Source of the DNA: Polynucleobacter alcilacus
Lineage (GTDB): Bacteria > Pseudomonadota > Gammaproteobacteria > Burkholderiales > Burkholderiaceae
Length of the DNA stretch: 64,000 nt
Assembly (NCBI RefSeq): GCF_018881545.1
Contig: NZ_JACVQD010000001.1
Coordinates: 524,039 to 588,038 of the forward strand
Reading direction: 5' to 3'
Position 1 is the stretch's first letter. Each line of letters starts with the position of its first letter. A program made the translations under genes and the position numbers. Below the pieces are notes generated by a model. It was not told where the DNA came from and searched no databases. It saw nothing but the letters and a program-made list of their open reading frames with translations. This document shows positions 24,827 through 33,829 of the stretch, one piece after another.

Positions 24827-25624
24827 CTAGGGTAATGGAAAGGAGAATATAGCCTTTAAGGTTAGCGAGTCGGTGCTATTTGAAAAGCCTTTCCCTACAC
24901 CCGCCTGAAAGGAAATAGGCTTGCCATCGTAGTACATCATTAAAAATCCCAGTTGCTGTGTATTTTGATAATTAACCGGTTGACCAAGCTGATTCACGTT
25001 GGAGTAGTACTCCACACCTAATGCTAAATCGGGCATAACTTCTCTAGATAGGCGGGTAGCTGTTGAGTAGTATGGCGACTGATGTAGATATGGTTGTGAG
25101 AGTGGCATACCAACAATAGGGTTAAATGAGAATAACCACTTATCAAAGTATTTACCAATAATAAAACGTAATTCCGCGTTGTAGCGTGACTCATCAAACT
25201 GAGGTTGAATATTGGCAAGCTCAAGATTGGCGCCAGCAAAAAAATCATCCCCATTTTCTTCGCGATAAGGCAACCACTTCATGCGTAGTTTCGTACCTGC
25301 ATACTGAAACTTATTGTCATAATTAACGTAAGCGATATAGAGCCCCGCCTCTAAATCATGGCCAAGGCCATAAGCTAACTCTGGTGTCACACGCATACCA
25401 TTGTTACTCATTACCTCACCAGGGTAGCTTGGTGTCTGTACTCCACGAGGTGTTGTATTAACGTGGAGCTCCAGACTGGATTCACCCTTGGCATTAATTT
25501 CATCGTCGTACACCTGAATCTCATCCTGGAGAACAGCCACACTCACTGAAGGAATGGCTGTAAAAGCTACTAATAGCAATACTTGTAATAGGATTCGGAG
25601 AGGTAGACGGGCTCGCATCTGCAT
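24827..25624 (-). CDS. Exported protein, probable small outer-membrane beta-barrel
   Basis: About 265 residues after a leader rich in Leu/Val (LLQVLLLVAFTAIPSVSVA). The mature part alternates polar and aromatic residues in strand-like runs (LEAGLYIAYVNYDNKFQYAG, KWLFSFNPIVG, ALGVEYYSNVNQLG) and ends in FSFPLP, as barrels often end in an aromatic-rich strand. I do not recognise a named family. It is the third gene of a leftward group after a Bug gene and an exported aldolase. The ATG at 25624 is preferred; a TTG at 25642 is also possible. Confidence 0.6.
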   Translation of the reverse strand: MQMRARLPLRILLQVLLLVAFTAIPSVSVAVLQDEIQVYDDEINAKGESSLELHVNTTPRGVQTPSYPGEVMSNNGMRVTPELAYGLGHDLEAGLYIAYVNYDNKFQYAGTKLRMKWLPYREENGDDFFAGANLELANIQPQFDESRYNAELRFIIGKYFDKWLFSFNPIVGMPLSQPYLHQSPYYSTATRLSREVMPDLALGVEYYSNVNQLGQPVNYQNTQQLGFLMMYYDGKPISFQAGVGKGFSNSTDSLTLKAIFSFPLP

Positions 25625-25645
25625 GATGCAAGAGTTTAACAACGA

Positions 25646-26440
25646 TTACTGATTTTTGACGCGCTCACTCCAAAGCTGCCATGGTCGTCCGATGGTTTTT
25701 TCAATCGTCTCTTTAGAATTAGCAGCTTCACCCGGGGTAAGGTATTGAACCTGACCCATCTTCATTGCTTCCGATTGTATGCTCGCATTCTGAATTGCGT
25801 ACACCGTCCTAAATACTGCTTTTTTGATTGAATCTGCTCCAGTTGCATAGCCATGACCACGCATCAAAACAAAATACTGCAAGCCCATGGTTTGAGACAA
25901 GGCATCCCCAAGATCTGAGCTACTGACAAACATATCCGTATCGGGGTTAGGTTTAGCAAAATTACGAATCTCAAAAACAGGGGCACCCTCCCCTAAGAAG
26001 GCGCTCATGTGATAAACCGGCTTAAGCGCAGTACCCGTCAAACCGTAAGGCAGGATTGGGGACGCATGACCATGAATCACAGAGTTAATATCTGGACGGT
26101 TACGCAAAATACCACTATGAATAAAGCGTTCACCATAGGCGGTCCGGGTATCGCCATTCAGCGCTTTGCCATTCATATCAAACTCTATGATGTCATCGAC
26201 CTTCACGACCGACGGGGCTACACTGCGAGCTAAAAAGAAGGTATTGGGATTGGCTGGATTGCGCACACTAATATGGCCGTAGCCATCTACTGCATTTTGA
26301 TCATACAAAATGTGATTCGCAAGAACTAGCTCCTCTACTGCAGTCTTAACAGCAGCATTCTGCTCCATCTGCTCTTGGACGCTTGCTGCGCTTACATGAG
26401 TGGCAACCAAGAAAGTTAGGGAAATAAAGGTGCGTTTCAT
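25646..26440 (-). CDS. Class II aldolase/adducin-family protein with a signal peptide
   Basis: A 264-residue protein whose first 19 residues (MKRTFISLTFLVATHVSAA) form a clear Sec leader. The mature part is a class II aldolase fold: GYGHISVRNPANPNTFFLAR, the zinc-ligand HGHASPI segment (near 123-129) and MRGHGYATGADSIKKAVFRT with a further histidine. Family members act on sugar phosphates or carboxylates and are normally cytosolic, so a periplasmic form is unusual. Its ATG overlaps the stop of the Bug gene by one base (TGATG). The barrel-like gene starts about 20 bases downstream. The substrate is unknown; a hydroxy acid or ketose lactone is a guess. Confidence 0.83.
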   Translation of the reverse strand: MKRTFISLTFLVATHVSAASVQEQMEQNAAVKTAVEELVLANHILYDQNAVDGYGHISVRNPANPNTFFLARSVAPSVVKVDDIIEFDMNGKALNGDTRTAYGERFIHSGILRNRPDINSVIHGHASPILPYGLTGTALKPVYHMSAFLGEGAPVFEIRNFAKPNPDTDMFVSSSDLGDALSQTMGLQYFVLMRGHGYATGADSIKKAVFRTVYAIQNASIQSEAMKMGQVQYLTPGEAANSKETIEKTIGRPWQLWSERVKNQ

Positions 26441-27426
26441 CACTCAATCTTTCCGATCTTTTTGACTACTTCCCCCATTTGCGCTGATTCTTTATCCCAG
26501 TACACTTTAAATTCAGGTGCATCCATATACTGAATGGGGCTACCAGCACCATTGATTACCGCACGTACTCGCTCATCATTAGCTGCCTGCTTAGCTGCTT
26601 CGCGTAACTTATTAGTGATGTAATCCGGAGTAGCGCTTGGTACAAACAAACCAGCCCATTGAGAAAACTCAATCTTAATACCCATCTCTTTAAAGCTGGG
26701 GACTTCAGGCATGCTAGCCAGTCTTCCATCTCCCCAATGTGCGAGAGCCCGTACTTTGCCCGCTTTAATTTGCTGCACGATTGATGACGGTCCCGTTGCA
26801 ATGGCGTCGACTTGACCCCCCAACAAACCAACAATCGCAGGGCCAGCGCCGGTATAAGGGATATGTACCATATAGAACTTTTCTGAAGACTTCAGCATTT
26901 CCATTGGGACATGCATAGTGCCGTAGTTTCCTGAAGAGCCAAAGTTGTACTTTCCAGGATTGGCGCGCATGGCCGCTACAAAAGATTTGTAATCTTTCCA
27001 AGGGCTATCGGCACGTACTACTAAGACCGTAGGATCGGCTGTAAATCGTGCGATCGGTTTTAATTGATTTAGCTGAAATGTTTGTTCGCGCCCCACTATC
27101 TTGTCAGCCTCAGGGATGATAGAAATAGAAGAGAGAGCCATTAGGATGGTGTAGCCGTCGGGCTTAGATTTGGCAACTGCTGCCATACCAATACCACCCC
27201 CAGCCCCCGCTTTATTCTCAACAATGACTGACTGACCTAGGCTTCTTGACAAAGCTTCTGCTACAGGCCTGCCAACCGTATCGGCTACCCCACCAGGAGG
27301 AAATGGCACAACCATCGTAATCGGTCTAGTTGGCCATGCTTCCTGACCCTGAGCAAATACGGAAGCTGCAAAAAAACAAAGCCCCAAAAAGGCTAGCGCG
27401 CGCCAAAAGTCAATTTTTTGTCTCAT
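26440..27426 (-). CDS. Bug/TctC-family periplasmic substrate-binding protein
   Basis: A 328-residue Bug receptor with leader ending ASVFAQGQ. The loop is VVPFPPGGVADTVGRPVAEAL, and VHIPYTGAGPAIVGLLGGQVDAI follows. It leads a three-gene leftward group (Bug, exported aldolase, barrel-like protein) and is coupled by TGATG overlap to the aldolase. This suggests that the receptor binds the substrate or product of a periplasmic reaction. Confidence 0.87.
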   Translation of the reverse strand: MRQKIDFWRALAFLGLCFFAASVFAQGQEAWPTRPITMVVPFPPGGVADTVGRPVAEALSRSLGQSVIVENKAGAGGGIGMAAVAKSKPDGYTILMALSSISIIPEADKIVGREQTFQLNQLKPIARFTADPTVLVVRADSPWKDYKSFVAAMRANPGKYNFGSSGNYGTMHVPMEMLKSSEKFYMVHIPYTGAGPAIVGLLGGQVDAIATGPSSIVQQIKAGKVRALAHWGDGRLASMPEVPSFKEMGIKIEFSQWAGLFVPSATPDYITNKLREAAKQAANDERVRAVINGAGSPIQYMDAPEFKVYWDKESAQMGEVVKKIGKIE

Positions 27427-27527
27427 ATTTGTTATTTGGTTATTATTTATGCTCTTAATCCTACTACAAGATTTATCACAATAAACATGGGTTTGCTAAG
27501 ACATAACCCCCACTGGAGACACCAAAC
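27427..27527. promoter_or_regulatory. Divergent promoter region, Bug operon / FAH gene
   Basis: A 101-base AT-rich gap between two divergent catabolic units. GGAGAC at 27514-27519 is the ribosome binding site of the plus-strand FAH gene. No operator or regulator gene was recognised nearby. Confidence 0.4.
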
Positions 27528-28415
27528 ATGAAATACGCCACATTTTCTTTGGCAAACGAGGCTGGTAAGACACGCGTTGGAATTATTTCTGCCGATGGCA
27601 AGACGGTTCAAGAACTCGATCTTGGGGTGGATGTGAGCGAGGATGGCATTGTTGCTATCGTGCGTGCAGATTTAGCACACAATCTGCCAAAAGCAATCAC
27701 GAACCATGCGTTTACCGATATTCGCCTGCTTGCCCCTGTTCCAAGACCTCGCCGCAATATCTTTTGCGTTGGGAAAAACTATCATGAGCATGCAAAAGAA
27801 TTTTCTAATAGCGGCTTTGATGGCAGCGCCAAACCTGGTGAAGACATTCCGAGTCACGCCATCTTCTTTACCAAGCCACCAGAATCTGTCACCGGCCCAA
27901 ATACCAATGTCATCATTCCAACTGCAGTATCTACTTGCATCGATTACGAAGCAGAGCTAACGATCGTTATTGGTAAGGGCGGGAAAGGGATTAGTGAGGC
28001 TGATGCCATGAAACATGTCTGGGGCTACACAGCCATTAATGACGTCACCGCGCGAGATTGGCAACAAAGACATAAACAATGGTTTCTGGGTAAAAGTTTT
28101 GATACCTTCTGTCCCATGGGTCCTTGGGTAGTCACTGCCGACGAAGTCGACGCAAATGACATCTCTGTTAAATGCTGGGTCAATGGTGAGCTTCGTCAAA
28201 ACTCGAATACCAAAGATTTGATTTTTGACATCCCCAATATGATTGCAACTGTTTCTGCTGGCATCACACTCTATCCTGGAGACCTGATTGCAACTGGCAC
28301 TCCCGTGGGTGTTGGTATTGGCTTTAAGCCGCCAAAATATTTAGTTAACGGTGATGTGGTTGTTGTTGAAATGGGTGGCATCGGAAAACTAGAAAATACT
28401 TTTGTAGCGATCTAG
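27528..28415 (+). CDS. FAH family protein, cytosolic
   Basis: A 295-residue FAH enzyme with an N-terminal 75-residue domain (KYATFSLANEAGKTRVGIIS) followed by the catalytic domain. Key segments are FCVGKNYHEHAKEF, the metal site IDYEAELTIVIGKGGKG, AINDVTARDWQQRHKQWF and LIATGTPVGVGIGF. It most resembles ureidoglycolate-lyase/5-oxopent-3-ene-type members of the family. No leader is present. GGAGA precedes the ATG. It converges with a Tat-exported FAH gene across a palindromic terminator, so the pair could carry out related chemistry in two compartments. Confidence 0.88.
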   Translation: MKYATFSLANEAGKTRVGIISADGKTVQELDLGVDVSEDGIVAIVRADLAHNLPKAITNHAFTDIRLLAPVPRPRRNIFCVGKNYHEHAKEFSNSGFDGSAKPGEDIPSHAIFFTKPPESVTGPNTNVIIPTAVSTCIDYEAELTIVIGKGGKGISEADAMKHVWGYTAINDVTARDWQQRHKQWFLGKSFDTFCPMGPWVVTADEVDANDISVKCWVNGELRQNSNTKDLIFDIPNMIATVSAGITLYPGDLIATGTPVGVGIGFKPPKYLVNGDVVVVEMGGIGKLENTFVAI

Positions 28416-28443
28416 AATAAACTCTGTATCTGAATTTAAACCA

Positions 28444-28473
28444 AATAAAAGCCACCCTAGGGTGGCTTTTATT
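28444..28473. terminator. Bidirectional terminator between convergent FAH genes
   Basis: A 30-base perfect palindrome whose core is AAAAGCCACCC / GGGTGGCTTTT, flanked by T-runs on both strands. It ends both the plus-strand and the minus-strand FAH gene. Confidence 0.9.
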
Positions 28474-28499
28474 TTCAATGGATAACTCAGCTTCACTAT

Positions 28500-29543
28500 T
28501 TAGGCTAAGGTAAATTTCAGCTCTCCAAGCTTTTCTACAGAGCTAACGATCTTATCGCCCTTCTTAAGCCATACTTGTTTGTCTTTTGGCATACCGGCAA
28601 TCACCCCTTGTGGAGTGCCCGTAAAGACGATGTCACCTGGCTCCAAAGCCCAATAAGTGCTGATATAGGACAACATCTTTTGGGTATTATGGATAAAGTC
28701 AGCAGTATTCGAGTTTTGACGCAATTCGCCATTTACCCAAGTTTTCACTTGAAGACTATTTGGATTACCAACCAAATCACCTGTCACAAAGTAAGGGCCA
28801 ATGGGAGCATATTGATCCAAGGTCTTACCGATCATCCACTGACCACTTGGTAACTCTAGTTGTAAGTCACGCGATGAAAAATCATTGGACGTACAGTAAC
28901 CAGCGACATAGTCTAAGGCAGCTGATTCAGGTACATTGCGCATTTGCTTGCCAATCACAATCAGGAGTTCCGTTTCATAGTCCAATTTATATGAAACAGC
29001 TGGCGGGGGAATCTGTAGTAAGCAATTGTGTGCGGCGAGACTGTTGTTGTACTTATTAAATAAAGGCGGTACGCGCGGATGCGCCATACCCACCTCGTCT
29101 GCATGTGCGCGATAGTTCAAACCAACGCACACAATTTTTCCTGGATTTTTAAAAAGACGTCCGAATGTAATATCAGACTCTTTTAAATAGGGCACACCGG
29201 ATTTATCGGCACTTGCCACTACCTTATTAAATCCAGCAGCATTACCTTCTTGCAATAACTGGTCAAGAGTTACAGGAGCAGAAATTTTCATTTTCCTAGC
29301 AACCGCACGTACATCAATCACACCTTTAGGAGTTACTACGCCTAATGTCTCGGTTCCATCAGAATTCATAATGGAGAGGATCTTGCTATTCTTCACCATT
29401 TCCCGGGGGCCGGTATAAACCTCGCCACCCCATATTGAAGTGGGATGTGCAGAAGCCTCTTGCATAACCCCCATAGTTGAAGCTGCCACCAAACCAGCAC
29501 CAGCGGCCGAAGCAGTTTTTATAAATTGACGGCGAGAACTCAT
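28500..29543 (-). CDS. FAH family protein with twin-arginine (Tat) signal
   Basis: A 347-residue FAH-fold protein whose N-terminus MSSRRQFIKTASAAGAG is a textbook Tat leader (S-R-R-x-F-I-K), with an A-S-A cleavage site near 33. The body keeps the family core: CVGLNYRAHADEVG, LDYETELLIVIGKQ, SNDFSSRDLQLELPSGQWMIGK and FTGTPQGV. Tat export implies folding, perhaps with its metal, in the cytoplasm before transport to the periplasm. AAGGAGA precedes the ATG. A periplasmic diketo-acid hydrolase is not a described function to my knowledge; the activity is inferred from the fold. Confidence 0.85.
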   Translation of the reverse strand: MSSRRQFIKTASAAGAGLVAASTMGVMQEASAHPTSIWGGEVYTGPREMVKNSKILSIMNSDGTETLGVVTPKGVIDVRAVARKMKISAPVTLDQLLQEGNAAGFNKVVASADKSGVPYLKESDITFGRLFKNPGKIVCVGLNYRAHADEVGMAHPRVPPLFNKYNNSLAAHNCLLQIPPPAVSYKLDYETELLIVIGKQMRNVPESAALDYVAGYCTSNDFSSRDLQLELPSGQWMIGKTLDQYAPIGPYFVTGDLVGNPNSLQVKTWVNGELRQNSNTADFIHNTQKMLSYISTYWALEPGDIVFTGTPQGVIAGMPKDKQVWLKKGDKIVSSVEKLGELKFTLA

Positions 29544-29639
29544 CTAAATCTCCTTTGTTGTTATTGATTTTCTAGCTACAAAGGGAATATTACTTGAGGA
29601 ATTTATGCGGTGGTGCAATATATATTCAAGGCAACTGTC

Positions 29640-31553
29640 TTAACCCAGGCCAAGGTAAATTGAGACTCTATAGGTAATAAAGGAAGCTAAATAAGCCAAG
29701 CCAAATAAGTAGCTCAGCATGATGATGGGGATCTTCCAGCCACCGGTTTCTCGTTTAACAGCGGCAATGGTGGATAAGCACTGAGGTGCAAAGACAAACC
29801 AGGCTAACAGTGAGAGTGCGGTTGCTAAGGACCAACCAGAAGAGATTAATGGGATCAGCGCATCTGCGGCGTCTGCACTCGAGCTGGATAAGGCATAGAC
29901 AGTCGCTAATGAACTGACGACTACCTCTCGTGCAGCCATACCGGGTACTAGAGCAATACTAATTTGCCAATTAAAGCCAATAGGGGAAAACACATGCGCC
30001 AATGCTTGCCCTAACATTCCGGCAAAACTATATTCAATAGGAGATCCTGTTGCTCCATCTGGTGGCAGAGGGAAGCTAGACAAAACCCATAATGCCATTG
30101 TCATGATTAAGATAATGCCGCCCACACGACGCAGAAAGATTTCAGCGCGCTGCCATAAGCTGATAGCTAAGTTACCTAAACGGGGCAAGTGATAACTAGG
30201 CAACTCCATCATTAATGCATTCATTCTGAATTGCTCACTGGTAAAGCGCTTCAAAATCCAAGCAACACCCATGGCGCCCAAGATACCCGCCAGATAAAGC
30301 GAGAATAGAACGAGTCCTTGCAAATCTACACTGCCCCATAATGTTCTTTCTGGGATAAACGCAGAGATGAGTAAGGCATAGACCGGTAAACGCGCTGAAC
30401 ACGTCATCATTGGTGCAATCAAGATCGTTACCATACGATCGCGAGAATTAGAAATACTTCTCGTCGCCATGATCCCCGGTATAGCGCAAGCAAAACTGGA
30501 TAGAAGCGGAATGAAGGAGCGACCAGAGAGCCCTACTGAACCCATGACACGGTCTAGCAAATAAGCTGCTCTGGGTAGATAACCTGATTCTTCCAAGAGA
30601 AGAATAAAGAAGAACAAGATTAATATTTGGGGCAAGAAAATCACCACTCCACCAAGGCCGGCCAGAATGCCATTAATCAGTAGACTTCTAATCCAAGTAT
30701 CGGGGAGAACCTGACTAATTTGAGCACCAAGATACTCGATGCCAGTCTTTATCAGTTCCATCGGTAAAGTGGCCCAACTAAACACTGCCTGGAAAATGCA
30801 AAACAGCAGCGCCACCAAAATCAGGGGGCCAAAAATGGGGTGAAGTAACACCGCATCCAAGCGATCACTCAAATGATCAGGAATGATTTTATCTAAGTTT
30901 AAATTCTTCAGAATCTGCTGAACCTGCACATTATCGGATTCAGTATGAGCGATATGCGATGCGACATTCTCGAGCGTGGCATCACTAGTGCCCGTTTGTA
31001 ATGCACTCAAGTTGCGCCAATCTAAAGTAGACAAGAAGCGCTTGATCTCATCTGCGCCATCTGTATGAATACCGACACTGGTGATAACCGGTAAGCCTAA
31101 TTCTTGTGAGAGCGCAGCAATATCGATTTGTAAGCCTTGGCGATTGGCAATATCCAACATATTGAGAACCACGATGCAGGGCAATCCTAAGCGCTTTGCA
31201 GCCAGAACAAGGCGAAGATTGCGGCGCAAGTTTATTGCGCTTAATACACAGATCACTAAGTCAGGGCGCTTCTCACCGACTGCTCTCCCCATTAAGACAT
31301 TACAAGTCACCCGCTCATCGAGTGATCTTGGATAAAGACTGTATGCTCCGGGTAAATCTAGAATACGAATCTGCTTGCCAGACTCGAAAGATAAACGTCC
31401 TTCCTTACGCTCTACCGTAACTCCAGAATAATTTGCAACCTTTTGACGACTACCCGTGAGTAAATTGAATAAAGCAGTCTTACCGCAATTCGGATTACCT
31501 AGAAGTGCAACAACCGGTTCATTGGTGAAGAAGTGGAGTTTAGATTCAGTCAT
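29640..31553 (-). CDS. feoB: Ferrous iron transporter FeoB
   Basis: A 637-residue inner-membrane Fe2+ permease, shorter than E. coli FeoB (773). The N-terminal GTPase has G1 GNPNCGKT (18-25), G3 DLPG within ILDLPGAYSLYP, and G4 NMLD. Gate-type segments GCxxPGIMATR-like (CAIPGIMATRSI) and a second conserved APQCLSTIAAVKRETG complete the transmembrane domain. It follows feoA by seven bases. No feoC is present. Control is by the Fur-like site upstream of feoA. Confidence 0.96.
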   Translation of the reverse strand: MTESKLHFFTNEPVVALLGNPNCGKTALFNLLTGSRQKVANYSGVTVERKEGRLSFESGKQIRILDLPGAYSLYPRSLDERVTCNVLMGRAVGEKRPDLVICVLSAINLRRNLRLVLAAKRLGLPCIVVLNMLDIANRQGLQIDIAALSQELGLPVITSVGIHTDGADEIKRFLSTLDWRNLSALQTGTSDATLENVASHIAHTESDNVQVQQILKNLNLDKIIPDHLSDRLDAVLLHPIFGPLILVALLFCIFQAVFSWATLPMELIKTGIEYLGAQISQVLPDTWIRSLLINGILAGLGGVVIFLPQILILFFFILLLEESGYLPRAAYLLDRVMGSVGLSGRSFIPLLSSFACAIPGIMATRSISNSRDRMVTILIAPMMTCSARLPVYALLISAFIPERTLWGSVDLQGLVLFSLYLAGILGAMGVAWILKRFTSEQFRMNALMMELPSYHLPRLGNLAISLWQRAEIFLRRVGGIILIMTMALWVLSSFPLPPDGATGSPIEYSFAGMLGQALAHVFSPIGFNWQISIALVPGMAAREVVVSSLATVYALSSSSADAADALIPLISSGWSLATALSLLAWFVFAPQCLSTIAAVKRETGGWKIPIIMLSYLFGLAYLASFITYRVSIYLGLG

Positions 31554-31560
31554 ATACCAA

Positions 31561-31791
31561 TCAATCGACTGAAATCATGCTTGCTTCAGATTTGCGCAAG
31601 GCAAATGTCGAAGCGCCGACCCGGACCATATAAGGGCCGTTGCCCAGTAATCCTTTGCGTAAAACAGTGACAGGCTCACCTGGCAAAAAGCCAATATCCT
31701 CCAGTTGACCCTTAACTTGAGGGGCACCTTTAGGGGCATTTACCTTACTGACACGGTAAAGACTTCCTAGCTTGACTTGGTCTAAATTCAT
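31561..31791 (-). CDS. feoA: FeoA, SH3-like partner of FeoB
   Basis: A 76-residue cytosolic protein of normal FeoA length: LGSLYRVSKV, then QLEDIGFLPGEPVTVLRKG and ALRKSEASMISV. The pattern L-x-x-[IL]-G-[FL]-x-P-G is diagnostic. It modulates FeoB. It is the first gene of feoAB. Confidence 0.94.
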   Translation of the reverse strand: MNLDQVKLGSLYRVSKVNAPKGAPQVKGQLEDIGFLPGEPVTVLRKGLLGNGPYMVRVGASTFALRKSEASMISVD

Positions 31792-31836
31792 GAAGCACGC
31801 TTTTTGACTAGATTATGAGGGATTATATCCCCAAAT

Positions 31837-31855
31837 GAGAATGAATATCATTCAT
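31837..31855 (-). promoter_or_regulatory. Fur box upstream of feoAB
   Basis: GAGAATGAATATCATTCAT matches the 19-base Fur consensus (GATAATGATAATCATTATC) at 13 positions, with the central AATGA-x-ATCATT preserved. It lies about 45 bases upstream of the feoA start, a typical place for iron repression. Confidence 0.8.
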
Positions 31856-31949
31856 GGAGAACCTCCGCAATACTAGAAATAATGGGCTAATTTGGGCTTT
31901 GGAGGCTTGATCCAAAACAAATGGGATTACCCTTAAGGAATAAAAAAAA

Positions 31950-32696
31950 CTAAGGGGTGGTGTAACCGTACTTCTGCAATATCAATTTAGCTTGATTCCC
32001 CTGCATAAATAGATACAAGTCTATTGCCTCAGGTGTAGCCCCTTTCATTAACACCATTCTTTGTTTAAGGGGTTCATAGAACTTGCTGTCAACTAATCTA
32101 TAGCTAGTTTGTTTTGCAACTTCGGGAGACTTTGCTAAAGATAAAGCCGTAAGGCCAATGTCAGCGCCGCCAGTAATGACATACATAGTCGCTATGCCAA
32201 TATTATCTCCATAGATCAATTTATCTTTTGCCAACTCCCATAGACCTTCAGCCTTAAGATATTCAACCGCAGCTTTACCATAAGGGGCTAGTTCTGGTTT
32301 TGCAATCGCAATCTTGTTTGCTCTTTGAATAGCCTTAGTTAATACCTCTTTACTATCGAATGATTTTGTTTCCGTAGATTTTTTAGTAATGATTGCAAGT
32401 TTCCCAGAGGCATACACAATTCCTGCATCCTCGGTCTTACCCTGCTTATATAGTTCCAGCGGGAAACGTTCATCAGCAGAGATAAATAAGTTGAATGGAG
32501 CGCCATTCATGATCTGCGCAGCAAAATTACCTGAAGATCCATAAACCACTCTCATTTGGGATTTTTCTGTTGCCCTAAATGCAGCATCAATCTCGGCAAA
32601 GGCATCCTTCATATTGGCGGCTACCGCGACTGTTGTCTGCTGGGCACCGACACTTTGGGCGAAGACAAAAAGTAGTGTCAGAATCACTTTGCGCAA
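31950..32696 (-). CDS. modA: ModA-like molybdate/tungstate-binding periplasmic protein
   Basis: A 248-residue solute receptor. Leader MRKVILTLLFVFAQSVGAQ; mature start TTVAVAANMKDAFAEI. The oxyanion site is recognisable in YGSSGNFAAQIMNGAPFNLFISAD (two serines) and in the later GIATMYVITGGADIGLTALS. It ends in YLFMQGNQAKLILQKYGY, as in ModA. It lies 36 bases downstream of a ModE/PBP-type regulator in the same direction, and no modB or modC follows, so its permease must be elsewhere or shared. Confidence 0.88.
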   Translation of the reverse strand: MRKVILTLLFVFAQSVGAQQTTVAVAANMKDAFAEIDAAFRATEKSQMRVVYGSSGNFAAQIMNGAPFNLFISADERFPLELYKQGKTEDAGIVYASGKLAIITKKSTETKSFDSKEVLTKAIQRANKIAIAKPELAPYGKAAVEYLKAEGLWELAKDKLIYGDNIGIATMYVITGGADIGLTALSLAKSPEVAKQTSYRLVDSKFYEPLKQRMVLMKGATPEAIDLYLFMQGNQAKLILQKYGYTTP

Positions 32697-32732
32697 GCTG
32701 CACCCCTTATTAGTAAGTAGCTAGTACTCAGT

Positions 32733-33758
32733 TTAGATCCATTCAGCAATTTGGCGCTTCAGGCCTATCGACTTATACCCTGGGGCTTCCTCTGATAACT
32801 GACGAATTCTGCGTATCAACTTACCCATTTCCTTATTTATGGCTAGCTCGTCGCTCATTGCTAAGAAAAATAATTCGTCTTTCAACTGGATAAAATCCAA
32901 GCCGTTCTCCAGCGCAATACTTTTAACTCCCATACCTACATCTGCCTTTTTGGCTAAGATCGCTGTGGCAATTGCCGAGTGGGTGAATTCTTCGTGCTCA
33001 TAGCCATTAATCTTTTTGGAATCAATTGCCTCTTTAGCCAAAGCAGTATCAAGTAGCAATCGTGTGCCTGAACTTTTCTGCCGATTGATAAATCGAATAT
33101 TGGGTCTTAATAAATCCTTGAGGCGAGTAATACCCAATGGGTTGCCTTTGTTAATCATCAAGCCCTGCACGCGCTTCATCACCGGAAATAGTTGCATCCC
33201 CTCTTTTTGTAAGCGCTTGGCAATGACCTTTGATGATTGGGGATCCGATACATGAAAGCCCGCGATATCCACCTCATAATTTAATAAGCGCTCTAATGCC
33301 TCACCTGAACCCGCAGTAGTCAGGTCATAACGTTCTAAATCACCCACCGCTTTCTGAATAATCGGATCACTACTACTGGCTAACTTCCAGCGCTTTTCAG
33401 ACTTCACTCTAAATTGGGCAAACCCCTCCTCTAAATGTGCGAGGCTGGTTTGACCTAATCTGCGCGTCTTTTCATCAAAGTCTTCCGTAAATTGAATCAG
33501 ATACATTGCGTATTCTGAGAGTTGCGAACCATGGCCGCGTACCCGCTCCATGAGCTTAAAACCTAGGGCCTGCTCTACTTCATTGACCTTTTGCCAGACA
33601 TTTCGATAGGAAAGGCCGGCCTTTTTACATGCTGAGACTAAGGTTTTACCTTGATCAATATCCCTCAGTAAGCTGCTTAGCCAGACCAAATCGATCACTG
33701 CCGGGTCTTTAGCTGCCTTATTCCCAAATACGAGGGTGGGTCTTATCTGAATTCGCAT
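32733..33758 (-). CDS. ModE/LysR-type HTH regulator with periplasmic-binding-protein domain
   Basis: A 341-residue one-component regulator. Residues 20-90 form a ModE-like winged helix (LRDIDQGKTLVSACKKAGLS, then YRNVWQKVNEVEQALG, FKLMERVRG). Residues about 130-335 are a PBP-like ligand domain (IIQKAVGDLERY, TTAGSGEALERLL, FINRQKSSGTRLLL, VGMGVKSIALE). Proteins of this design sense molybdate or tungstate in other bacteria (TunR-type); that role here is inferred from its position between modA and the divergent tupA. Confidence 0.8.
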   Translation of the reverse strand: MRIQIRPTLVFGNKAAKDPAVIDLVWLSSLLRDIDQGKTLVSACKKAGLSYRNVWQKVNEVEQALGFKLMERVRGHGSQLSEYAMYLIQFTEDFDEKTRRLGQTSLAHLEEGFAQFRVKSEKRWKLASSSDPIIQKAVGDLERYDLTTAGSGEALERLLNYEVDIAGFHVSDPQSSKVIAKRLQKEGMQLFPVMKRVQGLMINKGNPLGITRLKDLLRPNIRFINRQKSSGTRLLLDTALAKEAIDSKKINGYEHEEFTHSAIATAILAKKADVGMGVKSIALENGLDFIQLKDELFFLAMSDELAINKEMGKLIRRIRQLSEEAPGYKSIGLKRQIAEWI

Positions 33759-33785
33759 ATGTAATTTTTTGCATATTGATGTTTT

Positions 33786-33795
33786 GTAATATTAC
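33786..33795. promoter_or_regulatory. Palindrome in the regulator/tupA divergent region
   Basis: GTAATATTAC is a perfect 10-base palindrome in the 71-base gap between the regulator and tupA. A GCATAT element is repeated on either side of TGTAATTTTT just upstream. It is a candidate operator for the adjacent regulator; this is inferred from position only. Confidence 0.4.
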
Positions 33796-33829
33796 TAATA
33801 CTAACTGAACAATATGGAGACCCCAAGCA

